DNA of 64,000 bases from JBFHIZ01 sp963666475 (GCA_963666475.2 CAXXJM010000001.1:1426001-1490000); one strand, 5' to 3'. Positions 16,538 through 26,292 are shown, numbered from the stretch's first letter. Notes: a model not told the origin generated them from the sequence alone. Made by a program: numbers and translations.

Positions 16538-18052
16538 TTATATAAAATCTACCAGTGAGTTCTTAATTATTTTACTAGTTGCCATAAGCGCTGCATCATA
16601 AGATGTTTCTGCACTACTCAATTGAATGGCAAGTTCCGTAATATCTGCCCCCTCATTATCCGAAGCCAATTCTTTAAAACTTGTTTGTTGTGCCTGCAGT
16701 CTATTTTCCACTAGTTCTACTTTCGCTCTTCGGTTCCCAACATTTGTAATTGCTAAATTAGTCTGATCCAAATACCCCTGCGTTTTTGTAATGCCATTCT
16801 CAAATAATTTCTGTACCTGATCACTCATTAATTCTTTTGTTTTAATCGCAGCGTCTAGTTTTTCTTGAATTGTGGATAATTGTGCAGTCGTATAAGATGC
16901 ATCTTCTAACATTGTTTCCAGCGTATCCACCGTGTTTTCAATTTCGTCCAATTGCTCAGTGAATTTTATGATTTCATCGATGTCTCTTCCTATATTATGT
17001 GTAAAACACTCATTTGCCAAAGTATTCACACGAATACTTTGATTCGAGCTAATATCATACTCAATGACCTGTCCCGGTTCATCCGAGGCTGTAGCAGTTA
17101 AGTACTCCGGATTATATATAATTTCGTCTGCTGCTCCAGGATTTGTGGTACAAGCAAAATAATGCTGTGGTCGCAAATCCCCCACTACCCAGTCACTTTT
17201 TTCATAGGTCACTTGAAAATCCGCATCATTCTGTGCTTGCAAAGTACTATAAAGACCACTTCCAAGCAAAAGATCTCCAGTTTCCGGCACAAAAATCGCC
17301 GTATTTTCGTTTCCTGCCACATTTATATCTGTATAAGGATTTGGTGTTCCCGTTTCTGACAGAACAGTTGCGGTTACTGTAACCGCAGGACTTCCATACG
17401 TAATTGTCGGAGCAACACCGTCACAATTATCATACGCTAATCTAAGACGGCCTACTTGAGAAGTCGAGATGTCCGTTTCGGTTGCTGCAACGGTTGAATA
17501 GTTTGATTCATTCGTCCCTAAAATGTCTTGCGAATCAACATACGTCAATTTCGACAAAGATCCAATATTCATCCTTTCCGTTATAGAATACTGTAAAGTT
17601 TCACTCGTTTCAAAAGCAAGAGAGACGTCTGTACGAAATCCAGTAAAGATATTTCTTCCCGCATAGGATGCATCCCCTGTACTATATACCTCATCTCGAA
17701 GTGCTTTTAAATTTTCAACAATTTTTAATCGATCCTCTGCCTCCAAGTATTGTTTCGAGCCATTGACGCAGTCATCATACATATCTGTAACAACTTCGGA
17801 CATCGAATTCAAAGCATCTTCCGTAACCGAAAGCCAGTTGTCTGCATCAGGAAGATTCTTCTCATAATATTGTGTAATCTCACTCAAATTGGTTCGCAGT
17901 CTAAGTGCACGAATTGCAACTACCGGATCATCCGAAGGTCTCGTTATCTTAGATTGTGTGGTAATCTGTGTATTTAATTTATCCTGCAACTGTTTGTTCT
18001 TATTAATATTTGCAAGTGCATTGCCCTGCATAATCTTATTTGTAATTCTCAT
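16538..18052 (-). CDS. flgL: Flagellar hook-associated protein 3 (FlgL)
   Basis: A 504-residue hook-filament junction protein. The N-terminus is canonical (MRITNKIMQGNALANINKNK; ITRPSDDPVVAIRALRLRTN), and the C-terminal flagellin-like helices read LAIQLSSAETSYDAALMATS. At 504 residues it is much longer than the roughly 300-residue B. subtilis FlgL. The extra length lies in a central beta-rich insert (about residues 170-330, e.g. SPAVTVTATVLSETGTPNPY), which would be exposed at the junction. The ATG at 18052 fits the family start; an ATG four codons upstream is an alternative. Confidence 0.94.
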   Translation of the reverse strand: MRITNKIMQGNALANINKNKQLQDKLNTQITTQSKITRPSDDPVVAIRALRLRTNLSEITQYYEKNLPDADNWLSVTEDALNSMSEVVTDMYDDCVNGSKQYLEAEDRLKIVENLKALRDEVYSTGDASYAGRNIFTGFRTDVSLAFETSETLQYSITERMNIGSLSKLTYVDSQDILGTNESNYSTVAATETDISTSQVGRLRLAYDNCDGVAPTITYGSPAVTVTATVLSETGTPNPYTDINVAGNENTAIFVPETGDLLLGSGLYSTLQAQNDADFQVTYEKSDWVVGDLRPQHYFACTTNPGAADEIIYNPEYLTATASDEPGQVIEYDISSNQSIRVNTLANECFTHNIGRDIDEIIKFTEQLDEIENTVDTLETMLEDASYTTAQLSTIQEKLDAAIKTKELMSDQVQKLFENGITKTQGYLDQTNLAITNVGNRRAKVELVENRLQAQQTSFKELASDNEGADITELAIQLSSAETSYDAALMATSKIIKNSLVDFI

Positions 18053-18130
18053 ATTAAAACCCATACCTTTCTCAGTAAACCGACAATACTACTTAAATAG
18101 ATTGCCTCACGAAAGATGTTCCTTTCATTG

Positions 18131-20020
18131 CTATACACCTGTTTCCAAAATCAAGCGATCATACACTTCTGTCAAAGTTTGAATCATCTTAGCCGCCAGG
18201 TTATAGGAGTTCTGATATTTTACTAAATTGATTCCTTCTTCATCACTATCTACACCAGAAATCGATTGTCTTTGCACATCAATGCTGCCTTCCAAATTGG
18301 AATAATTCGTTTTAAATAAATTTGCCGTACTCGCATTTAACGAGACATCCGATAATATTCCCTGTAAAAATTCCGATACACTCGCTCCACGAAATGATGC
18401 AATGGTTTTATCATCTTTCATTTCCGAAAGTTTCTTCAAAACATCATATGCATCCTGCCCTTCCTCAGCTGAAGAATGAGATGCAAGTAGGTTGGAATCT
18501 TCCGAAACTGCATTTGCAACAGAAAAAGTACCGGCCGTCAAACGATAATAGGTGTCATCCATAACCGAAAATCCCGTTGTAGTGACCGCCGAAAAGCTAT
18601 TTTCAATCCCCGTCACCATATCTGTGGCTACAAAGAAATTTGAAGCAGCATTTCCATAATTATCCACTCCCGAAGAGGCGATTTGATTATATGCCTGAGC
18701 ATAGATCCTAGCCCATTCGTTCATCTGCGACATATAATAAGGGATCCCTTGATATGCAATGCTTTCTCCAGATGAAGCTTCTTTTCCAACTCGCGAACCA
18801 TTTAAGTTATTTGTGTTAGAGGCACTTAAAACAAAGTCATATGTATAGGTATCCGTGCCACTATCATAATTCATGGTCCAACTATCATACTGAAAAAGCT
18901 GATTTCCTAAATTAAATATTCCTCCGCTGTCCGACAAACTAATTTTATTGATGTCCGTCAAATAATCCGCTGTCACTTCGATTGTAACCAAATCTCTTCC
19001 CGTTCCGTCAGTTGCTGTTCCTACCGCAGTGGTCGTACCATGAAAATACTCGGTGTTATTTCCATCCCGAAGTTCAATCAGCCCTTTTAATTCGCCGGTA
19101 ATATTATCTCCATATAGATTAAACTTCGTCGCCGTATTTCGGTCAACATTCCCGTTTTCATCCGTCCAGTAGATATCAAAAAGACCATCTGCATCACTTT
19201 GGTTTACTTTTTCCCCAGATGTTCTTGCCACACAGTCGAGAGTATGATAGACCGACCCATCAACAAGTGTTTCTCCACCTCCCACACGGACCAAAAATCT
19301 CGTCGCACCAGTTTCTCTGGTAGGGTCATTGGCATCAGTCACCATAGTCTCCGATACCTCAATATTAACAATTTTCGAAAGTTCATCCACTAATCTGGTA
19401 CGCTCATCACGTAATTCATTTGCTGTACCACCATTTACTTCAATGACATTGACCTGATTGTTGATTGATGCTATTTTCTCTGCCAAAGAATTTATTTGAT
19501 CTGTTTTAACTTTTATTTCTGCATTTACATCTTCTTGAATATTTTGTACACTCTCATAAATCGAATTGAAATAGGTCGTTAATTCTTCCACGCTTCCCAC
19601 ATACTGCGATCTTGTCGTTGTGTCGCCCGCATTTTTCATCAATTCCTCTAATGCATCGTACATATCATTAAACACGGTCGTAAATCCAGTAAGATCTGCA
19701 CCATCGGTAAAGAAGCTTTCCAACTGGGTCGTATAATAATCCTTCGTCTCATACTCACCTAGATTTGATTGATTATTCCAATATTTCACATCATAATACT
19801 CATCACGTATTCTTTCAATGGATAGTGTTTCCACACCCGCTCCTGCACAACCATACGTCGTATAGGTGCGAAGTGCATTTGCTGCTGCCTGCTCAACTGC
19901 CTGTCTACTATACCCTTGTGTTTCTACATTCGATATGTTATTGCCAGTTACATTCAACCCAGCGTTCGACGCCAATAAACCGGTATATGCTATATTAAGT
20001 CCCCAAAATGTGGATGGCAT
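18131..20020 (-). CDS. flgK: Flagellar hook-associated protein 1 (FlgK), second copy
   Basis: A 629-residue hook-filament junction protein. The N-terminal rod/hook motif is clear: FWGLNIAYTGLLASNAGLNV followed by TGNNISNVETQGYSRQ. The C-terminal motif is GINLVKYQNSYNLAAKMIQT. The middle contains coiled helices and a long beta-rich insert. It directly follows another full FlgK (20065-21732) with only 44 bases between them. The two are clearly diverged paralogues, not a recent duplicate. Which one acts at the standard junction cannot be told from sequence. Confidence 0.93.
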   Translation of the reverse strand: MPSTFWGLNIAYTGLLASNAGLNVTGNNISNVETQGYSRQAVEQAAANALRTYTTYGCAGAGVETLSIERIRDEYYDVKYWNNQSNLGEYETKDYYTTQLESFFTDGADLTGFTTVFNDMYDALEELMKNAGDTTTRSQYVGSVEELTTYFNSIYESVQNIQEDVNAEIKVKTDQINSLAEKIASINNQVNVIEVNGGTANELRDERTRLVDELSKIVNIEVSETMVTDANDPTRETGATRFLVRVGGGETLVDGSVYHTLDCVARTSGEKVNQSDADGLFDIYWTDENGNVDRNTATKFNLYGDNITGELKGLIELRDGNNTEYFHGTTTAVGTATDGTGRDLVTIEVTADYLTDINKISLSDSGGIFNLGNQLFQYDSWTMNYDSGTDTYTYDFVLSASNTNNLNGSRVGKEASSGESIAYQGIPYYMSQMNEWARIYAQAYNQIASSGVDNYGNAASNFFVATDMVTGIENSFSAVTTTGFSVMDDTYYRLTAGTFSVANAVSEDSNLLASHSSAEEGQDAYDVLKKLSEMKDDKTIASFRGASVSEFLQGILSDVSLNASTANLFKTNYSNLEGSIDVQRQSISGVDSDEEGINLVKYQNSYNLAAKMIQTLTEVYDRLILETGV

Positions 20021-20064
20021 ATTATTCTCCTCTCTTGCAAAAGACCGTTATCCTTTGCTTAAGT

Positions 20065-21732
20065 TTAACTTCCTAGCGTAGATACCAAATGCTCTAACAT
20101 TTGGCTTACTGCATTAATATATCTACTTGATGCATTGTATGCATTTTGAAATCGAATCATGTTATTAAGTTCTTCATCCGTTGAGACAGCTAACAACTCC
20201 TGTCTTGCAGAATCCGTTGATGCTACTGTCTGTTCCTGATTTTCAAGAATGCTATTATAGATCGACCCAGAATTTCCAACTTGAGCAACAAGTGCCGAGT
20301 AATAATCCATAAAATTGTTTTTTGTTACTACATTTGCATTCAAGGAGTAGTCTTCCTGATTAAAGATCTCAACCAATGCATCTGCTGTATCTTGATCCAT
20401 ACTTCCATCTTCCAGAACAAAGCCAAGTGTTGCAGGATTATTTTGCAGATCCGCATTGATTTTAATATTCATCGTCGAATATAACGTTTCAGTATTCATT
20501 ATATTGGTGGTATCTTCTGCAACATAATCCCACGTCGATGTCAACGTATTATATACATATCCCGGATTTGCGATTTTTTGAAAAATCTGCATTGGACTTC
20601 CATCCTCGTTACAGAAGTATCCGCTGTCTGGATCACTGGCATCTGCAAAGACCTGATTAATGGCAGTTACCACGTTGTGAACAAGTTGATCAAACTCTCC
20701 CTGAATATTCATCAGTACAGACTGTGCAATATGGTCATTATAATATGTCGTATCCTGTAGGTCTGCGTAGGTAGCTCTATGGTCTCCTCTGGCTAACATA
20801 ATCGCCTTGAGCCCTCCAACATCCGTATTTAAATCCGTTGAAATCGGTTGCGAGAAACTAAACACTTCCGCATCTTCTATATTATAGATTTTTGTTCCAC
20901 TTGTACTATATGTAAAGGTCGCGTTTTGTGGCCAAAACGGTGTATAAAATCCTGTTACTTCATCATAATCCAACTCCATTGGATATACGGTATCACCTGT
21001 TACAAAAGGTTCCCCTTCAAACGAAACAACTATGGAGCCATATAAATCTTCTTTATAGCTGATATTTCCCATTTCACTCATTTTATCAAGAATAAGATTT
21101 CGTTCGTCTCTTAAATCATTTGCCGTTTCTACCCCAGCGGTCTCAATTTTTCGAATTGCTTCATTAAGTTCTCTCAAACGATATGCATAATCATTAATTT
21201 CATCTACTTTATTTCTAAGTTGTACATTCAGGTTATCTTGATAATCCGACAATCCCTGATATACAGATTGCGCTCTTGCGACAAACTCCGCAGCACTTTG
21301 AACAAACAAACCCTGTGTTACCGAGCTTTCTGGTGTCTTATCCAATTCCTGCACAGCAGTCCACAAATCATCCAATGACTCCTGGAATGCAGTACCATCC
21401 AGCTCACCAAGTAAGTTTTCCACCTCTGCTATAGCAGAAGCCGAAATTTCATAAAAAGAAGACCTACCGACTTCCTGTCTGTAAGTTGCATCTAAAAAAA
21501 CATCTCTCACTTGTCTTGTTTTGGAATAATAAACGCCTAATCCTACCTGGCTGTCAGAAATGCCATCGACGTTAATAGAAATGGTATTATATATTCGATT
21601 GCTCTGTAATACTTGCTGACGAGTATATCCACTCGTGTCAACATTAGACATATTATGAGCAGTTGTATTCAAAGAATTTTGATTGGTCTGTAGACCACTT
21701 GTGCCTACATACAGACTTCCCATTAATGACAT
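20065..21732 (-). CDS. flgK: Flagellar hook-associated protein 1 (FlgK), first copy
   Basis: A 555-residue FlgK. The N-terminus reads GSLYVGTSGLQTNQNSLNTT then AHNMSNVDTSGYTRQQ. A central DUF-like beta region follows, and the C-terminal motif is NMIRFQNAYNASSRYINAVS. GAGGTGA lies 7 bases before the ATG. It follows flgN in the flgM-flgN-flgK order seen in Firmicutes, which makes it the better candidate for the orthodox HAP1. The neighbouring second copy is longer and shares the terminal motifs but little of the middle. Confidence 0.94.
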   Translation of the reverse strand: MSLMGSLYVGTSGLQTNQNSLNTTAHNMSNVDTSGYTRQQVLQSNRIYNTISINVDGISDSQVGLGVYYSKTRQVRDVFLDATYRQEVGRSSFYEISASAIAEVENLLGELDGTAFQESLDDLWTAVQELDKTPESSVTQGLFVQSAAEFVARAQSVYQGLSDYQDNLNVQLRNKVDEINDYAYRLRELNEAIRKIETAGVETANDLRDERNLILDKMSEMGNISYKEDLYGSIVVSFEGEPFVTGDTVYPMELDYDEVTGFYTPFWPQNATFTYSTSGTKIYNIEDAEVFSFSQPISTDLNTDVGGLKAIMLARGDHRATYADLQDTTYYNDHIAQSVLMNIQGEFDQLVHNVVTAINQVFADASDPDSGYFCNEDGSPMQIFQKIANPGYVYNTLTSTWDYVAEDTTNIMNTETLYSTMNIKINADLQNNPATLGFVLEDGSMDQDTADALVEIFNQEDYSLNANVVTKNNFMDYYSALVAQVGNSGSIYNSILENQEQTVASTDSARQELLAVSTDEELNNMIRFQNAYNASSRYINAVSQMLEHLVSTLGS

Positions 21733-21754
21733 TGCTAATCACCTCAGTTTTGAC

Positions 21755-22279
21755 TTATTGTTTAGCGTCAAATCCACCTTTATGAATGTTTTGAAAATCA
21801 TTTCCGGTAATCCGGCCTGCATTTTTTGAATAGTTTGCAGTTTCCGGGACGCTTTTCAAGGCTTGAATCACATTGATATCAAACGTAACCATCTCCAGCG
21901 CATTATTGATCAGCGCTCGATTCTGTTCATTGATTTTTGCAAGGTCACCCACCGAAGTTAAAAGTCGGTCGTGACAAACAGACAATTTTTTCTGCTCATC
22001 CGGGCGTTTTGCAAGCACTTGAATTAAATTTTTTAGTTTCAAAGTCTCAACATCCTTGTTGATAACAATCGCAATATCTTTTAGAATCTGTTCTCTCTGG
22101 TAATCCAGATGATTCACGAGTGCTACGATTTCCTGTTCTTCATCCGTGATTTTGTCTAACTCTGTTAAATTTCCTTTAATAATGATTGCAGTCTTTCTCT
22201 TTGACAACTCTAAAAGTACATCATATTCACGGCATTCATTTTCCAATACCTGAATTAAATTTTCCATCAAACTTGCCAT
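21755..22279 (-). CDS. flgN: Flagellar export chaperone FlgN
   Basis: A 174-residue all-helical protein, matching the FlgN family that escorts FlgK and FlgL to the export gate. The N-terminal half reads LMENLIQVLENECREYDVLL, followed by a KGNLTELDKITDEEQEIVAL segment typical of FlgN. There is no signal or membrane segment. It lies between flgM and the first flgK, as in other Firmicutes. The ATG at 22279 is used here; ATG at 22267 is a possible alternative. Confidence 0.87.
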   Translation of the reverse strand: MASLMENLIQVLENECREYDVLLELSKRKTAIIIKGNLTELDKITDEEQEIVALVNHLDYQREQILKDIAIVINKDVETLKLKNLIQVLAKRPDEQKKLSVCHDRLLTSVGDLAKINEQNRALINNALEMVTFDINVIQALKSVPETANYSKNAGRITGNDFQNIHKGGFDAKQ

Positions 22280-22311
22280 TGATCAAACCATGCCTTTCAA
22301 ATCATTTCATT

Positions 22312-22593
22312 TTACAGAGATGTTGCCTCTTCGTATTTCTGAATTAAACGTTCCGCAAAACTATCACCGCTAACTTCGTATGTACCGTTTTTCATACTAG
22401 TCTTAATCGGATCAACCAATTCACTACGAATGTCTGGTGCTGCTGCCACTGCGTTTGTCGCAAGCTGCATCTCTTTTCCTTTTTCTGAAATCTCAAACCG
22501 ATCCTTCGGTTTTACAGTTTCAACGTCTTTACTCTTTTTGGTTTTGTTTGCATTGTACAGTTGCTGTACTTGAGTATATGCTTCAACGCGCAT
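22312..22593 (-). CDS. flgM: Anti-sigma-28 factor FlgM
   Basis: A 93-residue protein. The C-terminal half contains the FlgM core: DRFEISEKGKEMQLATNAV, then IRSELVDPIKTSMKNGTYEV and SFAERLIQKYEE. FlgM binds sigma-28 and is exported when the hook is complete, releasing late flagellar transcription. GGGAGGAG precedes the ATG. It is first in the flgM-flgN-flgK-flgK-flgL-fliW-csrA unit and lies under a sigma-28-type promoter, which gives the usual negative feedback. Confidence 0.93.
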   Translation of the reverse strand: MRVEAYTQVQQLYNANKTKKSKDVETVKPKDRFEISEKGKEMQLATNAVAAAPDIRSELVDPIKTSMKNGTYEVSGDSFAERLIQKYEEATSL

Positions 22594-22663
22594 AACGACT
22601 CCTCCCTTCCTTGGAAGTACTATTTATCATTTCGAACATAGCCTTGTCCTTTTCATACTATAT

Positions 22664-22690
22664 TTATCGGACTAAATATTGATAACTTTA
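22664..22690 (-). promoter_or_regulatory. Sigma-28-type promoter for the flgM operon
   Basis: On the minus strand TAAA (22687-22690), exactly 15 bases, then TCCGATAA (22664-22671). It is the best match to the flagellar sigma consensus in this window. Confidence 0.8.
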
Positions 22691-22724
22691 TAGTATACAA
22701 AATATTTCTCTACTTTATTTATAA

Positions 22725-22751
22725 CAAAAAAGGCAGAGCTTTCGCTCTGCC
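22725..22751 (-). terminator. Intrinsic terminator after the adhesin/small membrane protein pair
   Basis: On the minus strand GGCAGAGC GAAA GCTCTGCC (22732-22751), a GNRA-capped stem, is followed by seven T-rich bases. It lies 14 bases after the stop of the small membrane protein at 22766. Confidence 0.9.
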
Positions 22752-22765
22752 CTCTTAAACCTATT

Positions 22766-22945
22766 TTATTGCTCTGTTAACTCGTTCATCTTTTTGTATT
22801 GTGCAAAAATAACAATTCCAGATACTAATGCAATCACTGCCCCAAGAGCTAGTAACAACATATCATACTGTGTTACTCCAAGAAAAGATAATACGACTAA
22901 CGCTAAAACAAATACGATTAAAATTGCAACATCTATTTTTTTCAT
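22766..22945 (-). CDS. Small two-helix membrane protein (paralogue of 26110-26292)
   Basis: A 59-residue protein with no recognised family. It starts MKKIDVAILIVFVLALVVLS, has a short TQYD loop, then a second hydrophobic segment (LLLALGAVIALVSGIVIFAQ) and a short charged tail (YKKMNELTEQ). It lies 10 bases after a 989-residue surface protein and is clearly paralogous to the 60-residue gene at 26110-26292, which follows the other large surface protein. GGGGAT precedes the ATG. Conserved pairing suggests it assists or anchors the large protein in the membrane; this is inference only. Confidence 0.85.
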   Translation of the reverse strand: MKKIDVAILIVFVLALVVLSFLGVTQYDMLLLALGAVIALVSGIVIFAQYKKMNELTEQ

Positions 22946-22955
22946 AAACTATCCC

Positions 22956-25925
22956 CTATCTTCTATCATGACGATCTTCAAGTTCCTCAATTTTTTTATT
23001 TCTTACTACGGATCTTGCTACTGCATAACTTGAGTACACTAAGATAATTAGTAATAGAATCCAGAACAAGTAATGTGCTGTTTCTTCCATACTTGCCAAA
23101 GGAACTTCTTCTTCTGTTATTTCTACTTCTGGTGAAGATGCTTCTTCAGCAGGTACTTCTGCTGCGAGTGCTGGAGCTTCTTCTTCGATTACAGTTGGCT
23201 CTTCTTCCGGTTCTGCTTCTGGTGCAGGTGCTTCAGGTACTGGTGCAGGTAATATTGTTACTGCAGGTGCTGGAGCAGGTATTGCATCATATTGTGAAGT
23301 TACCACTAAATCACCTGTAACATTATCATAACCAGGTCCCCATCCTGCAAATGTATATCCATCATGTTCTTCTGCTACTGGTGCAGTTGCTGCTGTACCA
23401 TACTCAACGTTTTGATATTTCACAACGTCACCTGTAATTCCATCAACGAAAGTAACTAATAAAAGGTTATTCGCACTGTAAAGAATTTTCATTAATCTTG
23501 GTGTTTCATAACTCAGATACAAATCTTCTGTTGGCATTGGAGCTTCAACTTCTTCTGCAACTGGTAATGCCACTCTTCTTAACTGCATTTCCATCGCTTC
23601 ATAGAATACAACTCTACCATTCTGATATCCATAAACTGGTCTAAATAAATTGAGTCCAGTAAGATCTGCTGCAAATCCTTCTCCTTCATCTGCGTCTCCG
23701 AGATGTGTTGCTCCCATAGCTACTTCATTGAATCCGATAGGTTCTCCATCCGTATTATCTTGATAATATTCTACGTATACGACTACCTGATTTTCTTCAT
23801 AAACTACTGTAAATTCCAATCCTTTAAAATCTTCTACAGTAGTTTCTTCATCTGTATTTTCCATCACTCCTGAGATCGGATCGTTATGTGGAGTGAAGTA
23901 TTGAATATATGGAGCTTCTTTACTAAATTCAGAATTATATTTCACTTTTGCTGTATAGTCATCAGCTGCTTTCGTTCCTTCTTCGCCTGCATATACATAA
24001 TGAATCGTTAAATCATATTCATTTGCGGTATAGGTCACTTTATAAGAAAGACCTTTAAATTCAGCAGGTGCAACTTCTTCATCTGTATTTGTCATCGTAA
24101 CATCAACAGAAGTTTGTGAAGGTGTATAATAATCTATTATTGGAGATTCAAACGTGTCAGATGTACCATATTCCATGGTTGATACATATGACTGTCTTGC
24201 TACAGTTCCATCTTCATATAGATATTCAATTGTAACTGGATAACTCATTATTTTATAAACAACAGTAATTTCAATTCCTCTGAATTTACGAGATTGTTTT
24301 TCATCAACCATCGTTCCACTAACTGTCGGAAGACTTGCTGAGTAATAACTAATCACTGGTGAATCTTTTGTAAATGTTGAATCATATGCTACAGATGTTT
24401 CATAGGTAGGCGCTGCCGTTGTTCCATCCTCATATTCATATTTGATTGTAAGAGGATAAGATTTTGCTTCCCAATTTGCTGTATATGTAACAAGTCCTGT
24501 ATAAAAACTTGAATGTGAACGAGATTTCGTTCCAGAAATCGTCCATCCTTTAAAGTCATATCCAAATTTTGAAGGTGTTGGAACCCTTCCAATTCTTCCG
24601 TAACCATTTGTATATGTATAGAAAGAATAAGAATAAGAAGAAGGAGCCAATTCATTGCCAAACGTTCCTCCGTTTAACTCGTATGTAATCAATCCACCTT
24701 TTTTGTAATCTCTAAATGCCGGTGTATAAGTCGTATCTCCTGTAATAGACTCTAAATAAGTTACACGTGTTTCTCCATCCGTTGTCCATCCATCAAAGGA
24801 ATATCCAATCACTTCTGTAGCGGTTGTAGAATCTGCTTTACTTGGAAATTCCCAAGGAAGTGGAGCCACTTTTACATATGGTGTTCCCCATCTAACATCA
24901 GTTACTTTTTTAAACTCGCCGCCTACTGCATTTAAGAAAATAACAGTATATCTTTCTTCTCGAACTTTATGAGCCGAGAAACATGCGGTTAAAGTTGTAT
25001 TCCCTTTTACAAGATAATTCGCTGGTACAATTGCTCCGTCAACCATCCATCCTTCAAATGTATATCCAGTAACCACTCCATGATATACGGTTTCTTCTTT
25101 TGAAGGTGCTTCTGGAAGCAAGGTAGATAATTCTGTGTTATATAACACGCCTGTTTCTACGTGATATTCCGAACCATCTTCAAGATTAAAGGTCACTTTA
25201 TATTCTTCCACCCCAACGGTCTTTCTCATATAATGTGCCATCAATGTCATATCATTTGTAATTGTAAAATTATCGGTATCAGAAATCAGACTTGCTGCTG
25301 TTCCATCGGTTCCCCAGCCCCAAAAATCCCATTCATAGATGATACCTTCGCTTGTATATCCTTCTTTTGTAGGTTCTGTTACAGATTTCAAAACATCTGT
25401 CAAAGTAGTACCACCTACTACTCCGGATACTGTTTGGCTGCCACTTCCGTTGTTATTATCAAAGGTAACATTATACGTTGGTGCTGCCACCTGTAAGGTT
25501 TCATAGTAATTCTTAATATTACTTGTTCCACGGTTGTTATGAACCTGATCATTTACCGTTTTTGTTACACTTTCATATCCTGTCGCTGATATTGTATATC
25601 CAGTTACTATTACATGTTCATTTCCTGACACATTTGAAAAATCAAATTCTGCCCATCCATCATTCATTACCGTATCTGGATTTGAAGTCGTCATAATCGG
25701 TTGGCCATTATGTCTGTACCCACCGTATGAATAACTTAATGTTACTGTTGCGTCATTTATTGCGTTTCCTTCTGCATCCTCTAATTGAATGCCAATGTGC
25801 ACATCAAATTGTGTTGATGGCGCTGCAAAAGCTAAAGTACTTGCTCCTGGCAGAGACAACATCATTGCTAATGCGAGTATTACAGAAAATACTCTTGTTA
25901 TATTTCTTTTTATTCCCTTTCTCAT
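22956..25925 (-). CDS. Large repeat surface protein with InlB-type and MucBP-like repeats and C-terminal membrane anchor
   Basis: A 989-residue exported protein. A signal peptide (basic start, then FSVILALAMMLSLPGASTLA) is followed by a CarboxypepD_reg-like domain (about 40-140, IQLEDAEGNAINDATVTLSY). InlB B-type repeats follow (YTFEGWMVDGAIV; GYSFDGWTTDGET), then three or four MucBP-like repeats (KYEYEDGTTAAPTYET; EYLYEDGTVARQSY) and another InlB-type unit. A Pro/Glu/Ala-rich stalk (about 883-949) leads to one membrane helix (LFWILLLIILVYSSYAVARS) and the tail RNKKIEELEDRHDRR. There is no LPxTG motif, so membrane anchoring rather than sortase attachment is expected. An adhesin role is inferred from architecture. 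Confidence 0.82.
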   Translation of the reverse strand: MRKGIKRNITRVFSVILALAMMLSLPGASTLAFAAPSTQFDVHIGIQLEDAEGNAINDATVTLSYSYGGYRHNGQPIMTTSNPDTVMNDGWAEFDFSNVSGNEHVIVTGYTISATGYESVTKTVNDQVHNNRGTSNIKNYYETLQVAAPTYNVTFDNNNGSGSQTVSGVVGGTTLTDVLKSVTEPTKEGYTSEGIIYEWDFWGWGTDGTAASLISDTDNFTITNDMTLMAHYMRKTVGVEEYKVTFNLEDGSEYHVETGVLYNTELSTLLPEAPSKEETVYHGVVTGYTFEGWMVDGAIVPANYLVKGNTTLTACFSAHKVREERYTVIFLNAVGGEFKKVTDVRWGTPYVKVAPLPWEFPSKADSTTATEVIGYSFDGWTTDGETRVTYLESITGDTTYTPAFRDYKKGGLITYELNGGTFGNELAPSSYSYSFYTYTNGYGRIGRVPTPSKFGYDFKGWTISGTKSRSHSSFYTGLVTYTANWEAKSYPLTIKYEYEDGTTAAPTYETSVAYDSTFTKDSPVISYYSASLPTVSGTMVDEKQSRKFRGIEITVVYKIMSYPVTIEYLYEDGTVARQSYVSTMEYGTSDTFESPIIDYYTPSQTSVDVTMTNTDEEVAPAEFKGLSYKVTYTANEYDLTIHYVYAGEEGTKAADDYTAKVKYNSEFSKEAPYIQYFTPHNDPISGVMENTDEETTVEDFKGLEFTVVYEENQVVVYVEYYQDNTDGEPIGFNEVAMGATHLGDADEGEGFAADLTGLNLFRPVYGYQNGRVVFYEAMEMQLRRVALPVAEEVEAPMPTEDLYLSYETPRLMKILYSANNLLLVTFVDGITGDVVKYQNVEYGTAATAPVAEEHDGYTFAGWGPGYDNVTGDLVVTSQYDAIPAPAPAVTILPAPVPEAPAPEAEPEEEPTVIEEEAPALAAEVPAEEASSPEVEITEEEVPLASMEETAHYLFWILLLIILVYSSYAVARSVVRNKKIEELEDRHDRR

Positions 25926-26049
25926 ATTCCACTCCTTTATAAGAAAAACCTGTTAAAAAACGTTTCAGTAATAAGGACTATGCTTTTCTAAAAAAAGGGT
26001 CAAAAAAAATAAATTTTTTTTAAAAACTTTAAAAAAATTTGAAAATTCC

Positions 26050-26081
26050 AAAAAAGGAGCAGATCAAAAATGACCTGCTCC
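26050..26081 (-). terminator. Intrinsic terminator after the second small membrane protein
   Basis: On the minus strand GGAGCAGGTC / GATCTGCTCC (26056-26081) is followed by TTTTTT. It separates the two adhesin modules into independent units. Confidence 0.85.
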
Positions 26082-26109
26082 TACAATTTATTTCATATTC
26101 AGTTATTTC

Positions 26110-26292
26110 TTACATACCCATTAAATCGTTTATTTTTTTATTTTGCGAATAAATAGCGATTCCTGATATTGCTGCAATAACAAGTCCTATAATCATGAGC
26201 AGGATATCATATTGCGTGATTTCCAACATTCCCAAAATCACAACAGCAATCACAAAAACAATTAAAATTGCAACGTCAAATTTTTTCATCAT
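26110..26292 (-). CDS. Small two-helix membrane protein (paralogue of 22766-22945)
   Basis: A 60-residue protein of unknown family. MKKFDVAILIVFVIAVVILG is nearly the same as the paralogue at 22766-22945; TQYD is kept and is followed by the second helix (LLMIIGLVIAAISGIAIYSQ) and the tail NKKINDLMGM. It lies 17 bases after the 921-residue surface protein, whose cytoplasmic tail also contains an RNKKINHLED segment. GAAGGTG precedes the ATG at 26292; a second ATG follows immediately. Its terminator is at 26050-26081. Confidence 0.85.
   Translation of the reverse strand: MMKKFDVAILIVFVIAVVILGMLEITQYDILLMIIGLVIAAISGIAIYSQNKKINDLMGM

Noticed and set aside
23075..23320. Leucine-rich plus-strand open frame
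   Set aside because: It is the antisense of the Pro/Glu-rich stalk of the first adhesin, where complementary codons give Leu runs.
25926..26049. Promoter of the first adhesin (TTGACC on the minus strand near 26000)
   Set aside because: A -35-like hexamer is present, but the -10 at a suitable distance (TAGTCC) is poor and the region is A/T homopolymer-rich. Left uncalled.
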